Assembly (NCBI RefSeq): GCF_018130615.1
Contig: NZ_JAFCKB010000012.1
Location: 124,001-188,000, forward strand
From: Bradyrhizobium manausense
Lineage (GTDB): Bacteria; Pseudomonadota; Alphaproteobacteria; Rhizobiales; Xanthobacteraceae
Length of the DNA stretch: 64,000 nt
Direction: 5' to 3'
Below are positions 7,409 to 16,023 of this stretch, piece by piece (position 1 is the first letter of the stretch; each line of letters opens with the position of its first letter). The notes under the pieces were generated by a model. It saw only the letters and a program-made list of their open reading frames with translations, ran no database searches and was not told the origin of the DNA. The position numbers and the translations under genes were made by a program.

Positions 7409-9568
7409 ATGACGCTGCCTGTCCTGCCGGTCTACTACTACCACGACCACTTCACGGAGATGCTGAGCTTCGTTTGCGACACCTATGGTCCGGTGCTGAC
7501 CGAAAGGCATCGCGCGTTTGTCGCTCGCTTCTCGTCGCTGTCGAAGGACGCCCAGTGCTTGTTCATCCGGATGGTCAACCGGAGCGGCACGGTCTTCAAT
7601 CCCTCTACGTTCAGGTATGCCGAGATTGCCGATCCCGTCGGCGCGCTGGGGGAGCTTGGTCTCGCCGGCCATGTCCGAGAGCTGACTGAAAAGGATTACG
7701 CCGCGTTCTTGGCATGTCTTGCAAAGCCGATCCTGTTCGATGGCACCAAGGCGGCCGGCATGAGCGATGTCCGGGCCTCGTGGCCCAAGGCCAAGCTGAC
7801 GGAGTATTGTCTCGCCAATCTGTCGTTCGGTACTGCGTTGAGGCATTGCGGGGGCGAGGCGTTCATCGCGCTCGGTGACACCGAGCCGCTGGAGTTTCTG
7901 CTCTATCTCTACTTCGGCAAGACAGAGGACAACCTCAAGAATTTCGCGCTGCGCGATCTCGGTATCTTGCGCACGAACGACCAGGTGGATTTCAGCGCCC
8001 GATTTGCCGACGCGGATGAAGCGAGGGCCTGCTTTCATTACGCCCGCCTGCTGCGTCAGCTCGAGGCCAAATCGGACGAGGTATATCGCAACTCCGTTGC
8101 CGAGGTTCTCGGGGGGCCTGTCTGCCCCACGGATTACGCGACAGATCTCAGGAGCCGCGCGGCGCACAAAGCAGGTCTGCACTTCGAGAAGAAGGGCGAG
8201 GCCGCGCTGGCGATCCAGCTCTACCGCGCTGGCTCCTCGGCCGAGTGCCACGAGCGGCTCGCCCGTCTGCTCTACGCGGAAGGCGACAAGGGCGCGGCTG
8301 AGGAACTGTTGCGTCGTATGATCGACGATCCTGCCAGTGATGATGAATTCGTCTTCGCGAGCGATTTCTATGCCCGGAAGTTCGATGGACGCCGGACGGG
8401 ACTTTGCACGGAGCTGCTTCGGGCAGGGCGAACGCTCCGGGTCGACGATACTTGGCGCGGCAGCCCGGAAGCAGGAATCGCCGGCGTCCTGCGCCGGCAG
8501 GGCCTCGAGGTCTTCCACGCCGAAAACACGCTTTGGCATTGCCTGTTCGGGTTGCTGTTCTGGGACGAGCTGTTCGAATCCGGACAGCTGCACAGCGGCT
8601 TCGACTGGATGCCGCATTGCCTCAAGGACAGAACCTTCGCACGGTTGTTCTCTCCCCAGATCGAGGTGAAGCTGGATGCCGTCGCGTCGAACGCCGCGCT
8701 ACCCCGGATGCTGCGGACCGTCGCCGCAAAATCGGGGAAGGCGAACGGCGTGTTCGCCTGGGATCACGTCGATATGGATGCAATCCGCGCGCTGCTCGCA
8801 GGCGCGCGTGCGACTGGCCTTGCCAGTATCCTTCGCCTGATGTGCGAGGACTATCGCGCGATGCGCGATGGTTTTCCCGATCTCATGCTCGTGGCCAACG
8901 GCGCCGTCTCGTTCATGGAGGTGAAGGCAGAGGGCGACGTCATCAGGCGCAACCAGCTGACGCGGCTTCGCCAGCTCGGCAACGCCGGCATCCCTTCGGA
9001 AATCGGCCGGGCCGATTTCCGTTTCGATCCGGACCAGGACTATGTCGTCGTGGACATCGAGACCACCGGCGGCTGGACCGGCGGGGATCGCATCACCGAG
9101 ATCGGCGCCGTCAAGATCCGCAATCATGAGGTCGTAGCGGAGTGGCATTCGCTGCTCAATCCCCAGCGATCGATCCCGGCGAAGATCGTCTCATTGACCG
9201 GCATCACCAACGAGATGGTGCGGCACGCGCCATTGTTCGCGGAAGTCGCGGACAGCCTCATGCAATTTATGGCTGACGGCGTGTTCGTCGCCCATAACGT
9301 CAACTTCGACTATGGTTTCATTGCCGCAGAGTATGAACGCCTCGAACGCCGTTTCCGCTTTCCAAAGCTCTGCACTTGTGCCGGCATGCGCCGGCACTAC
9401 CCCGGTCACAAGTCGTACGGGCTGGGCAAGCTCACCCGAGCCTACAACATCGAGCTGAAGAACCATCATCGCGCTCTATCTGACGCACGCGCTGCGGCCC
9501 ACCTCCTCAACCTGATCAATGCCAAACGCGATGAGGGCGGGAGCAGGACGAAAGAGATTGCGGCCTGA
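7409..9568 (+). CDS. FAN1-like structure-specific nuclease fused to a DnaQ-like DEDDh 3'-5' exonuclease
   Basis: 719 residues from the ATG at 7409 (an in-frame GTG at 7379 is also possible). Residues 1-70 (YYYHDHFTEMLSFVCDTYGP, LFIRMVNRSGTVFN, FRYAEI) are the opening of bacterial FAN1 proteins. A helical repeat region follows, then the VRR-NUC nuclease with Pro490-Asp491 in GFPDLMLV, Glu504-Val-Lys506, and a Gln in RRNQLTRLRQL. From about residue 545 a second enzyme begins. Its DEDDh residues are Asp549 and Glu551 (VVVDIETTG), Asp634 (AHNVNFDYGF), and His687 and Asp692 (HRALSDARAA). FAN1 cuts branched DNA in crosslink repair; the added exonuclease could trim the 3' end. A LexA box lies upstream. 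Confidence 0.88.
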   Translation: MTLPVLPVYYYHDHFTEMLSFVCDTYGPVLTERHRAFVARFSSLSKDAQCLFIRMVNRSGTVFNPSTFRYAEIADPVGALGELGLAGHVRELTEKDYAAFLACLAKPILFDGTKAAGMSDVRASWPKAKLTEYCLANLSFGTALRHCGGEAFIALGDTEPLEFLLYLYFGKTEDNLKNFALRDLGILRTNDQVDFSARFADADEARACFHYARLLRQLEAKSDEVYRNSVAEVLGGPVCPTDYATDLRSRAAHKAGLHFEKKGEAALAIQLYRAGSSAECHERLARLLYAEGDKGAAEELLRRMIDDPASDDEFVFASDFYARKFDGRRTGLCTELLRAGRTLRVDDTWRGSPEAGIAGVLRRQGLEVFHAENTLWHCLFGLLFWDELFESGQLHSGFDWMPHCLKDRTFARLFSPQIEVKLDAVASNAALPRMLRTVAAKSGKANGVFAWDHVDMDAIRALLAGARATGLASILRLMCEDYRAMRDGFPDLMLVANGAVSFMEVKAEGDVIRRNQLTRLRQLGNAGIPSEIGRADFRFDPDQDYVVVDIETTGGWTGGDRITEIGAVKIRNHEVVAEWHSLLNPQRSIPAKIVSLTGITNEMVRHAPLFAEVADSLMQFMADGVFVAHNVNFDYGFIAAEYERLERRFRFPKLCTCAGMRRHYPGHKSYGLGKLTRAYNIELKNHHRALSDARAAAHLLNLINAKRDEGGSRTKEIAA

Positions 9569-9625
9569 TCCTGAACCACGCGGTGATTTGCCACCCCTGG
9601 GCCGGTTCGGCGTATTTCAGTCGGA

Positions 9626-10726
9626 TCAGATGCCGAAGGTCAGTTGTGGTTCCGGATCGTCTCCGGCGTGGAGGGACGACAGCGAGACACCGAGGAGCCT
9701 GACCCGTTTCGGCAGCGGCATCTCGACTTCGAGCAGGCCGCAGGCGAGGCGCTCCAGCTCGTCCCGGCCAGCGACCGGCGCAGGCACAGACCTGCTGCGC
9801 GTGACGATCTCGAAGTCAGCAAATTTGATCTTCAAAGTGACGGTGCGACCCCGGCTGCCGGTCGTCTCGCAATGGCGCCAGACCTTGTCGACGAGAGGGC
9901 GCAACTCGACGACCAGCGCGTCGAATTCGGCGAGGTCGTTCGAGAACGTGGTCTCCGCGCCGATAGACTTGCGGATCCGGTTGGCGCGCACCGGCCGCTC
10001 GTCGACACCGCGCGAGATCCAGTAATAGTAGGCGGCCGATTTGCCGAAGTTCGCGTTCATGAACTCGAGCGTCTGGTTGCGGATGTCGAGACCGGTAAAC
10101 AGCCCGAGCGCATTCATCTTCGCACCTGTTGCCGGCCCGATCCCGTGGAACTTGCCGACGGGCAGCGTCTCCACGAAGGCGGGTCCCATCTCCGGAGAAA
10201 TCACGAACTGGCCGTTGGGCTTGCGGTGATCGGAGGCGAGCTTTGCCAGGAACTTGTTGTAGGAGATGCCCGCTGAAGCGTTGAGGCCGGTCTCGGCCTT
10301 GATCTTCTCGCGGATCCGCAGCGCGATATCGCGGGCCAGCGGAATCCCTTGCAGGTTTTCGGTCACGTCGAGATAGGCCTCGTCGAGGGAGAGGGGCTCG
10401 ATGATCTCCGTGTGCTCGGCAAAAATCTCGCGGATCTGCCGGCTGACTGCCTTGTAGACCTCGAAGCGCGGCTTGACAAAAGCCAAGTCGGGACATTGCC
10501 GCTTCGCGGTAACCGAGGGCATCGCGGATCGAACGCCGAATTTGCGCGCTTCATAGCTCGCTGCTGCGACGACGCCGCGCTCGGCCGAACCACCCACAGC
10601 GACGGGCTTGCCGCGCAGCTCCGGGTTGTCGCGCTGTTCTACGGACGCGTAGAAGGCATCCATGTCGATATGGATGATCTTGCGAACACGCGTCACGCTG
10701 CCTTCCACGGCGCCGGTTTCCTTCAT
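9626..10726 (-). CDS. dinB: DNA polymerase IV (Y-family translesion polymerase)
   Basis: 366 residues. The N-terminal palm is typical (IIHIDMDAFYASVEQRDNPE, LRGKPVAVGG) and the second catalytic acidic motif is SLDEAYLDVT. Helix-hairpin-helix residues (VGKFHGIGPATGAKM) and a little-finger domain follow. It copies across damaged bases with low fidelity. It is convergent with the nuclease fusion, 57 bases apart, so two DNA-repair genes are neighbours. I found no LexA box in 10727-10846. The ATG at 10724-10726 has no clear ribosome site; a GTG about 30 bases further in (VTRVRKI) is an alternative start. Confidence 0.95.
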   Translation of the reverse strand: MKETGAVEGSVTRVRKIIHIDMDAFYASVEQRDNPELRGKPVAVGGSAERGVVAAASYEARKFGVRSAMPSVTAKRQCPDLAFVKPRFEVYKAVSRQIREIFAEHTEIIEPLSLDEAYLDVTENLQGIPLARDIALRIREKIKAETGLNASAGISYNKFLAKLASDHRKPNGQFVISPEMGPAFVETLPVGKFHGIGPATGAKMNALGLFTGLDIRNQTLEFMNANFGKSAAYYYWISRGVDERPVRANRIRKSIGAETTFSNDLAEFDALVVELRPLVDKVWRHCETTGSRGRTVTLKIKFADFEIVTRSRSVPAPVAGRDELERLACGLLEVEMPLPKRVRLLGVSLSSLHAGDDPEPQLTFGI

Positions 10727-10846
10727 GCGCGGATGATACTATTGTGCCGAGAGAATCGCGAGGTGGTGTGTGCGCCTGCTGTCGTTCCTTCATCCTGCGG
10801 ATGCGGGCGCGGTCGTGGATGGCATTGTCGCTCGAACGCGGGTCCG

Positions 10847-11893
10847 TCACCGAACGAGAGCAATATTTTGTTGGGCTAGTGACAGGCTGATCGCTGCACC
10901 TTCAGCCGGAAGCTCATTGGTTTGCCGGCTGATGACAAAAAGCTCGCCGATCGGTGTCGAGACGATCATCTCGACGTGATCGCCGAGGTAAGAGGATTTT
11001 CTGACTGTTCCTGCAAGGCCGTCGCCGAGCACGATGCCGTGTGGTCGAATGGCAGCCTTTGCCGGCCCAGGAGTGAGGCCGCGCGCGGGAAGCGTCAGGT
11101 GCAGCGGCCCCAACCTGACTTGTGCCTGCCCGCCCTCGACCGCGTCGATCGTCACCTCGACGAGATTGGCATCGCCGATGAAATCAGCGACGAAGCTGTT
11201 CGCGGGCGCTTCATAAAGCTCACGCGGAGAACCTTGTTGCGCGATCTTCGCATTCGACATCACGATGATGCGGTCGGAGACGGCTAGCGCCTCCTCCTGG
11301 TCATGCGTGACATAGGCGACGGTAAGGTTCAGCGACTGCTGGAGCTCGCGGATCTCCTGCCGCACCTTGCGCCTGAGCTTGGCGTCGAGGTTGGACAGCG
11401 GTTCGTCGAAGAGCAGGACCTGCGGCTCCAGCACGAGAGCGCGCGCTACGGCGACGCGCTGCTGCTGACCGCCGGACAACTCGGCCGGGTAGCGCTTCTC
11501 GAAGCCTTTGAGTCCGACCAAAGCGAGCTTCTCGAGCGCCATCGCCTCGGCCTGCGCCTTTCGCAGGCCTTTCACCGTCGGCCCATAGGCTGCGTTCTCC
11601 AGCACGGTCATATGCGGGAACAGCGCATAGGACTGGAAGACCATGCTGACGTCGCGGTCCGCCGCCGAGAGCCGTGTCACATCCTTGCCGCCGATCAGGA
11701 TCTGCCCCTCGCTCGCGATCTCGAGGCCGGCGATCATGCGCAAGGTCGTCGTCTTGCCGCAGCCGGAAGGGCCGAGGAGTGTCACGAGTTCGCCTGCGCG
11801 GATCGTGAAACTGACATTTTCCACGGCGATTACCGCGCCGTAGCGCATGCTGACATGTCTGAACTCGACGGAAGCGGGGCCGGATTTGGGCAT
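10847..11893 (-). CDS. ABC transporter ATP-binding protein of an AfuABC/FbpABC-type importer
   Basis: 348 residues. Walker A is GPSGCGKTTTLRM, the Q-loop lies in MVFQSYALFPHM, the signature is LSGGQQQRVAVARAL, Walker B is VLLFDEPLSNLDAK, and the switch His is in YVTHDQEEAL. The last 100 residues are a TOBE-type regulatory domain. It is the third gene of a leftward set with the permease at 11902 (8-base gap) and the binding protein at 14105, lying downstream of iolG and the monophosphatase-family gene. It would energise import of the compound bound by the 14105 protein, argued there to be a sugar or inositol phosphate and not iron. Confidence 0.9.
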   Translation of the reverse strand: MPKSGPASVEFRHVSMRYGAVIAVENVSFTIRAGELVTLLGPSGCGKTTTLRMIAGLEIASEGQILIGGKDVTRLSAADRDVSMVFQSYALFPHMTVLENAAYGPTVKGLRKAQAEAMALEKLALVGLKGFEKRYPAELSGGQQQRVAVARALVLEPQVLLFDEPLSNLDAKLRRKVRQEIRELQQSLNLTVAYVTHDQEEALAVSDRIIVMSNAKIAQQGSPRELYEAPANSFVADFIGDANLVEVTIDAVEGGQAQVRLGPLHLTLPARGLTPGPAKAAIRPHGIVLGDGLAGTVRKSSYLGDHVEMIVSTPIGELFVISRQTNELPAEGAAISLSLAQQNIALVR

Positions 11894-11901
11894 GGAGGAT
11901 C

Positions 11902-14082
11902 CTATCTGGCGGGCTCGGCGGCCGAGGTCGCGAGCGCGACGGGCCTGCGGCCGAGCTTACGCTCGCCGACACCGAACTGGATGAGCGCGATGCCCGCTGC
12001 CATGACGACGATCAGTACCGAGGAATAGGCGATGGCGAGGCCGAACTCGCCGGCCTCCACCCGTCCGACGATGTAGGCGGTGGAGAGGTTGTACTCGGCC
12101 GACACGAGAAAGATCACGGCGCTGACCGAGGTGATGCTGCGCACGAAGCTGTAGATCAGCGCCGCAACGAGCGCCGGCTTGAGCAACGGCAGCACCACAC
12201 GGCGCAGCGTCGTGAAGCTGCGCGCCCGCAGGGTCGTCGAGGCCTCGTCAAGGCTCTTGTCGATCTGTGCCAATCCCGCAATGCCCGAGCGTATGCCGAC
12301 GGGCATGTTGCGGAAGACGAAGGCGAGCACGAGGATGAGACCCGTTCCGGTGATCTCGACCGGCGGTACGTTGAAGGCGAGGATATAGGCGACGCCGAGC
12401 ACGGTGCCGGGAATGGCGAAGCTCAGCATGGTCGTAAATTCGAGCAACTGCCGGCCGACGAAGCGTTGCCGCGTGAGCAGATAGGCGGTGAGCAGGCCGA
12501 TCAGCGCTGTCAGTGGCGCCGAGATCGCAGCGACCTTCAGCGTCGTGAACAAGGAGGGCCAGGCTGCGCCCTCGAAGAACAAGCCGTGGCTGAAATCGAC
12601 GGCGAAGCCGGTGCGGTAATGCTCCAGCGTCGGCGTGTGGTCGCGGCCCATCGTCTTGACGAAGCCACCGATCAGGATCACCGCATAGATCACCGCCGTC
12701 AGCACGACCCAGGGTATGATCACTGCGGCCGAGAGCACGGTGACAGAGGTGGGGAGCTTCGCCGGAATGCCGGCATCGCCTTTGCCGGAGACAGTGGTGT
12801 AACTCTTTCCGCCGAGCCAGCTCTGCTGCAGCCAGAACGCGCCGAGCGTGAAGACGAGCAGCACGATCGCCAGCACGGCCGCCATGCCCTGATTATGCGC
12901 GGCGCCGACCACGGCAAAGAAGATCTTGGTCGAGAGCACTTCGAAATTGCCGCCGAGCACGAGCGGATTGCCGAAATCGGCCAGGCTCTCGACGAAGCCG
13001 AGCAGAAAGGCGTTGGCGAGCCCCGGCCGCAGCAGCGGCCAGGTCACCGAGCGGAACGTCGGCCAATGCCTGGCGCCAAGCGTCTGCGCCGCCTCTTCGA
13101 GGCTCGGTGCGATGCCCTGAACCACCCCCATCAGCACGAGGAAGGCGATCGGCGCGAAGGCCAGCACTTGCGCCAGCAGCACGCCCGGTAGACCGTAGAT
13201 CCAGCGTGAGCGGGGGATGCCGAACCACTCGGACATCAAGCCGGTCACGACACCGGAACGGCCGAACAGCAGAATGAGAGCAAGGCCGATGACGAAGGGC
13301 GGCGTGATGATCGGCAGCACGGTCATCGCGCGCATCAGACGCTTGCCCGGCATCGCCGTGCGCAACACGAGCAGCGCGCAGGCAAGGCCGAGCAGCGTGG
13401 TGATGAGGCCGGTCAGTACGCCGAGGATCAGCGTATTCCAGGCGACGCCGCAGGCGATACTGCCGCCGACGCAGCCGAGTCCCCAGATTGTCGAGGAGAA
13501 TAGCCGGCCCGCGAATTCGCCGAGCGCCCAGTTGCCATCGGCGTCGACCAGCGCACTGCGCAGGATCGTCGCGACGGGCAGGAAGATGAAGTGGCCGATC
13601 AGCAGCACCACGACACCGATGGTGGATGTGGTGAAAAGATCGCCCCGGCAAAAGCCGCGATAAGCCAGGCCATGGCAGAGCAGCAGGAGGAGCGCGAACA
13701 GGGTCAGCAGCGCGCCGAAGCCCATGCCTGGCTGCGCGGCGCCTGCGCCGCCGAGCAGAGCAGCGAGCCAGGGAATGCCCTGGTCAGGCAGAGTTACTGC
13801 AAAGCCTTGCGCGAAGAACGCCACGAGACCGCAAAGCCCGGCGGTGACCAGTGCCCGGCCGCTGAAGCTGGTCTCGGCACGGACGGCGAGGAGCGTCGTC
13901 GCGAGCAGCGCGATGCCGATCGGCCAGAGCCAGGGTGCTGCGCCTGATGTCGCAAGCGCCAGCGCGGTTCCGGCCCGCCCGAACGGATAGCCGGCAAGGT
14001 CCCAACCCTCTGGCAGGTACCAGGGCATGAGCGCATAGCCCAGCCAGCCGAACAGCAGAGCAAGCCGCGTCGAAGGGCGCAT
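11902..14082 (-). CDS. ABC transporter permease, two fused MetI-type domains (AfuB/FbpB type)
   Basis: 726 residues with about a dozen or more hydrophobic segments. An N-terminal extension of some 170 residues with extra membrane segments precedes the first permease domain. Each domain carries an EAA loop: SLEEAAQTLGARHWPTFRSV in the first, and KSLDEASTTLRARSFTTLRR in the second. Fused permeases of this kind are typical of iron(III) and phospho-sugar importers, where one gene supplies both halves of the channel. ATG at 14080-14082 follows GGAGAGACCCG. It sits between the binding-protein and ATPase genes. Confidence 0.9.
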   Translation of the reverse strand: MRPSTRLALLFGWLGYALMPWYLPEGWDLAGYPFGRAGTALALATSGAAPWLWPIGIALLATTLLAVRAETSFSGRALVTAGLCGLVAFFAQGFAVTLPDQGIPWLAALLGGAGAAQPGMGFGALLTLFALLLLLCHGLAYRGFCRGDLFTTSTIGVVVLLIGHFIFLPVATILRSALVDADGNWALGEFAGRLFSSTIWGLGCVGGSIACGVAWNTLILGVLTGLITTLLGLACALLVLRTAMPGKRLMRAMTVLPIITPPFVIGLALILLFGRSGVVTGLMSEWFGIPRSRWIYGLPGVLLAQVLAFAPIAFLVLMGVVQGIAPSLEEAAQTLGARHWPTFRSVTWPLLRPGLANAFLLGFVESLADFGNPLVLGGNFEVLSTKIFFAVVGAAHNQGMAAVLAIVLLVFTLGAFWLQQSWLGGKSYTTVSGKGDAGIPAKLPTSVTVLSAAVIIPWVVLTAVIYAVILIGGFVKTMGRDHTPTLEHYRTGFAVDFSHGLFFEGAAWPSLFTTLKVAAISAPLTALIGLLTAYLLTRQRFVGRQLLEFTTMLSFAIPGTVLGVAYILAFNVPPVEITGTGLILVLAFVFRNMPVGIRSGIAGLAQIDKSLDEASTTLRARSFTTLRRVVLPLLKPALVAALIYSFVRSITSVSAVIFLVSAEYNLSTAYIVGRVEAGEFGLAIAYSSVLIVVMAAGIALIQFGVGERKLGRRPVALATSAAEPAR

Positions 14083-14104
14083 CGGGTCTCTCCGCAGCCG
14101 GCGG

Positions 14105-15145
14105 CTATTTCGGCAGCGCCTTGACCTCCTTGTCCCACTTCGTCAGCAACCTCGTTCGCTCGGCCGACGAGCCGTATTTGACGAAGTCGTAGTTGATCAG
14201 CTTCATCTCGCTCATCTTCGGCGCCTGCGGCGGCACCGTCGCGTTCTTGTTGGATGGCACCTGATACGACTTCGCGGGGGCAGCAAGGGCCTGTGCGGCG
14301 GGGCTCAGTGCCCAATCGTAGAATTTCTTGGCGTTCTCCAGATTGCGAGCGCCCTTGACGATCGACATCGAGCCGATCTCGTAGCCTGTGCCCTCGCACG
14401 GCGCGACGGGCTTGATTGGATCGCCCTGCACCGCGAAAACGACGGCGTCATGGATGAAGACGATGCCGACAGCGGTCTCGCCGAGGCTCGCCGCCTTGGC
14501 CGGCGCGGCGCCGGACTTGGTGTACTGGCTGACGTTCTTGTGCAGGGCCTTGAGATAATCGAAGCCCTTGTCCTCGCCCATCAACTGCACGACCGTGGCG
14601 AGCAGGGTATAGGCGGTGCCGGACGAGTTCGGGTCGGCGACCTGCACATCATCCCTGAGCTTGGGATTGAGCAGATCGGCCCAGCATTTCGGCTCCGGTA
14701 TGCCCTTGGCCTTGATCTGCTCGGTGTTGTAGCCGAAACCGAGCGCGCCGGCATAGATGCCGATCGAGCGCTGCTTCGCCGCTTTCCACTGGTTCAGCGC
14801 CCAGTCGTGCAGATCCTTGTTGGCGGGAGATTCGTATTCGAGCGTCAGCCCCTCTTCGGCAGCCTGAAGATGCGGGTCGCCGGTGCCGCCCCACCAGATG
14901 TCGCCGCGCGGGTTCGAGGCCTCCGCTCTGAGCTGCGCATAGACCTCGCCAGCGGATTTCCGTGTCATCGCAACCTTGATGCCCGTCTCCTTTTCAAAGG
15001 TGGTGGACATCGCGCGGCACCATTCCTCCTGCACGCCGCAATACATGACGAGCGAGCCCTGGGCCGATGCCGGCGCAGAGGCCGCGCCGGCGCTCAAAAT
15101 GCCGGCACCGAGCAGAACGCTGAAAGTCATGGATCTCAAAAACAT
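14105..15145 (-). CDS. Periplasmic binding protein of AfuA (sugar-phosphate) type
   Basis: 346 residues from the ATG at 15143-15145 (GGGGAGGTGGACC upstream), with signal peptide cleavage probably near residue 29. DIWWGGTGDPHLQAAEEGL (82-100) is typical of the COG1840 clade. Ferric-binding FbpA proteins use a Tyr-Tyr pair in the C-terminal half. Here that segment reads IVFIHDAVVFAV (His232-Asp233), followed by Glu256 in GTGYEIGS. From memory, AfuA of Actinobacillus binds glucose-6-phosphate through His205, Asp206 and Glu229, which has the same spacing. Together with the iol genes this suggests a phosphorylated sugar or inositol, not iron, as ligand. The residue comparison should be checked by alignment. 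Confidence 0.8.
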   Translation of the reverse strand: MFLRSMTFSVLLGAGILSAGAASAPASAQGSLVMYCGVQEEWCRAMSTTFEKETGIKVAMTRKSAGEVYAQLRAEASNPRGDIWWGGTGDPHLQAAEEGLTLEYESPANKDLHDWALNQWKAAKQRSIGIYAGALGFGYNTEQIKAKGIPEPKCWADLLNPKLRDDVQVADPNSSGTAYTLLATVVQLMGEDKGFDYLKALHKNVSQYTKSGAAPAKAASLGETAVGIVFIHDAVVFAVQGDPIKPVAPCEGTGYEIGSMSIVKGARNLENAKKFYDWALSPAAQALAAPAKSYQVPSNKNATVPPQAPKMSEMKLINYDFVKYGSSAERTRLLTKWDKEVKALPK

Positions 15146-15238
15146 GGTCCACCTCCCCGGAACGAGAACTTGATGTTCTTCGCAATTGGCTGTGACGGTG
15201 GCGCCTAGGCCGCCCCAAAGCAATAAATATTCTGTCGA

Positions 15239-16021
15239 CTAGGCAATCCCCGTGATTTCGCGCAGCTGCGATGCCAGCGCCGGCGTGCAGCACAGGATCG
15301 GGTTGCCCTTGCTGATGCCGTCTCCGGCGAAGAAGTCATTGACCCAGCCGCCGGCCTCGCCAACGATCACGATGCCGGCCGCAACGTCCCAGGCGTTGAT
15401 ATGCAGCTCGGCGTAGCCCTCGGTACGCCCGTTCGCGACATGGCAGAGGCCCAAAGTGCCTGAGCCTGAGCGCTTGATCGAGCAGCCGGCGGCATAACCG
15501 CGGCTGATGATGTCCAGATAGCGCTGCGAGGGCACACGGGCCGACCAGCCAAGTTCGACATACGCGCGGCGGATGTCATCGGCACCGGAGACGGCGATCG
15601 TCTGTCCGTTCAGCGTCGCGCCCTGGCCGCGCTGCGCGACATAGAGTTCGTCCAGTGAGGGGGCGGCGACGATCCCGATCGTCGGCTCGCGGTTGAGCAG
15701 GAAGCCGATGGAGATGCACCAGTTGCGATCGCCACGGGCGAAGTTCGACGTGCCATCGATCGGATCGATGATCCAGACCGCATCGCTGGCATCGCCGCCA
15801 CTTTCCTCGCCGATGACCGTATCGCCGGGGAAAAGCTCGGCCAGCCGCGCACGCAGAAAGTCCTCCACGGCGCCGTCGGCGACGGTGAGCCAATCCTGCG
15901 TTCCCTTCATCGTGACGCCGAGGCTTTCCTTGCGGCCGAAATAGTCGAGCGCCATGCGCCCCGCCTCAGCGGCGAGACCCTGGGCTGCGTAGCGGCGCAG
16001 CAGGAGTTCAGCTGGCGTCAT
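15239..16021 (-). CDS. Inositol monophosphatase family (FIG superfamily) phosphatase
   Basis: 260 residues. The three metal-site motifs are present: VIGEESGGD (first Glu), WIIDPIDGTSNFARG (Asp-x-Ile-Asp-Gly-Thr), and INAWDVAAGIVIVGEAGG (Trp-Asp-x-Ala-Ala-Gly). It would use Mg2+ to dephosphorylate an inositol phosphate or a similar sugar phosphate in the cytoplasm. It starts two bases after the iolG stop and is followed, 93 bases on, by the AfuA-like importer genes, all on the same strand. That context supports a substrate of inositol-phosphate type arriving through the importer. Other members act on histidinol phosphate, fructose-1,6-bisphosphate or PAP. Confidence 0.88.
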   Translation of the reverse strand: MTPAELLLRRYAAQGLAAEAGRMALDYFGRKESLGVTMKGTQDWLTVADGAVEDFLRARLAELFPGDTVIGEESGGDASDAVWIIDPIDGTSNFARGDRNWCISIGFLLNREPTIGIVAAPSLDELYVAQRGQGATLNGQTIAVSGADDIRRAYVELGWSARVPSQRYLDIISRGYAAGCSIKRSGSGTLGLCHVANGRTEGYAELHINAWDVAAGIVIVGEAGGWVNDFFAGDGISKGNPILCCTPALASQLREITGIA

Positions 16022-16023
16022 GG

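Noticed and set aside
7289-8617. 442-codon leftward open frame
   Set aside because: Antisense to the FAN1-DnaQ gene and covering its LexA box; no recognisable domain.
10727-10880. LexA box upstream of dinB
   Set aside because: GAAC occurs twice near 10835-10855, but the spacing is 14 bases instead of 7, so it does not match the alphaproteobacterial operator.
14105-15145. Iron(III) transport for the 10847-15145 operon
   Set aside because: The binding protein lacks the Tyr-Tyr pair of FbpA proteins, and the operon is joined to iolG and a phosphatase-family gene. A phosphorylated ligand fits better.
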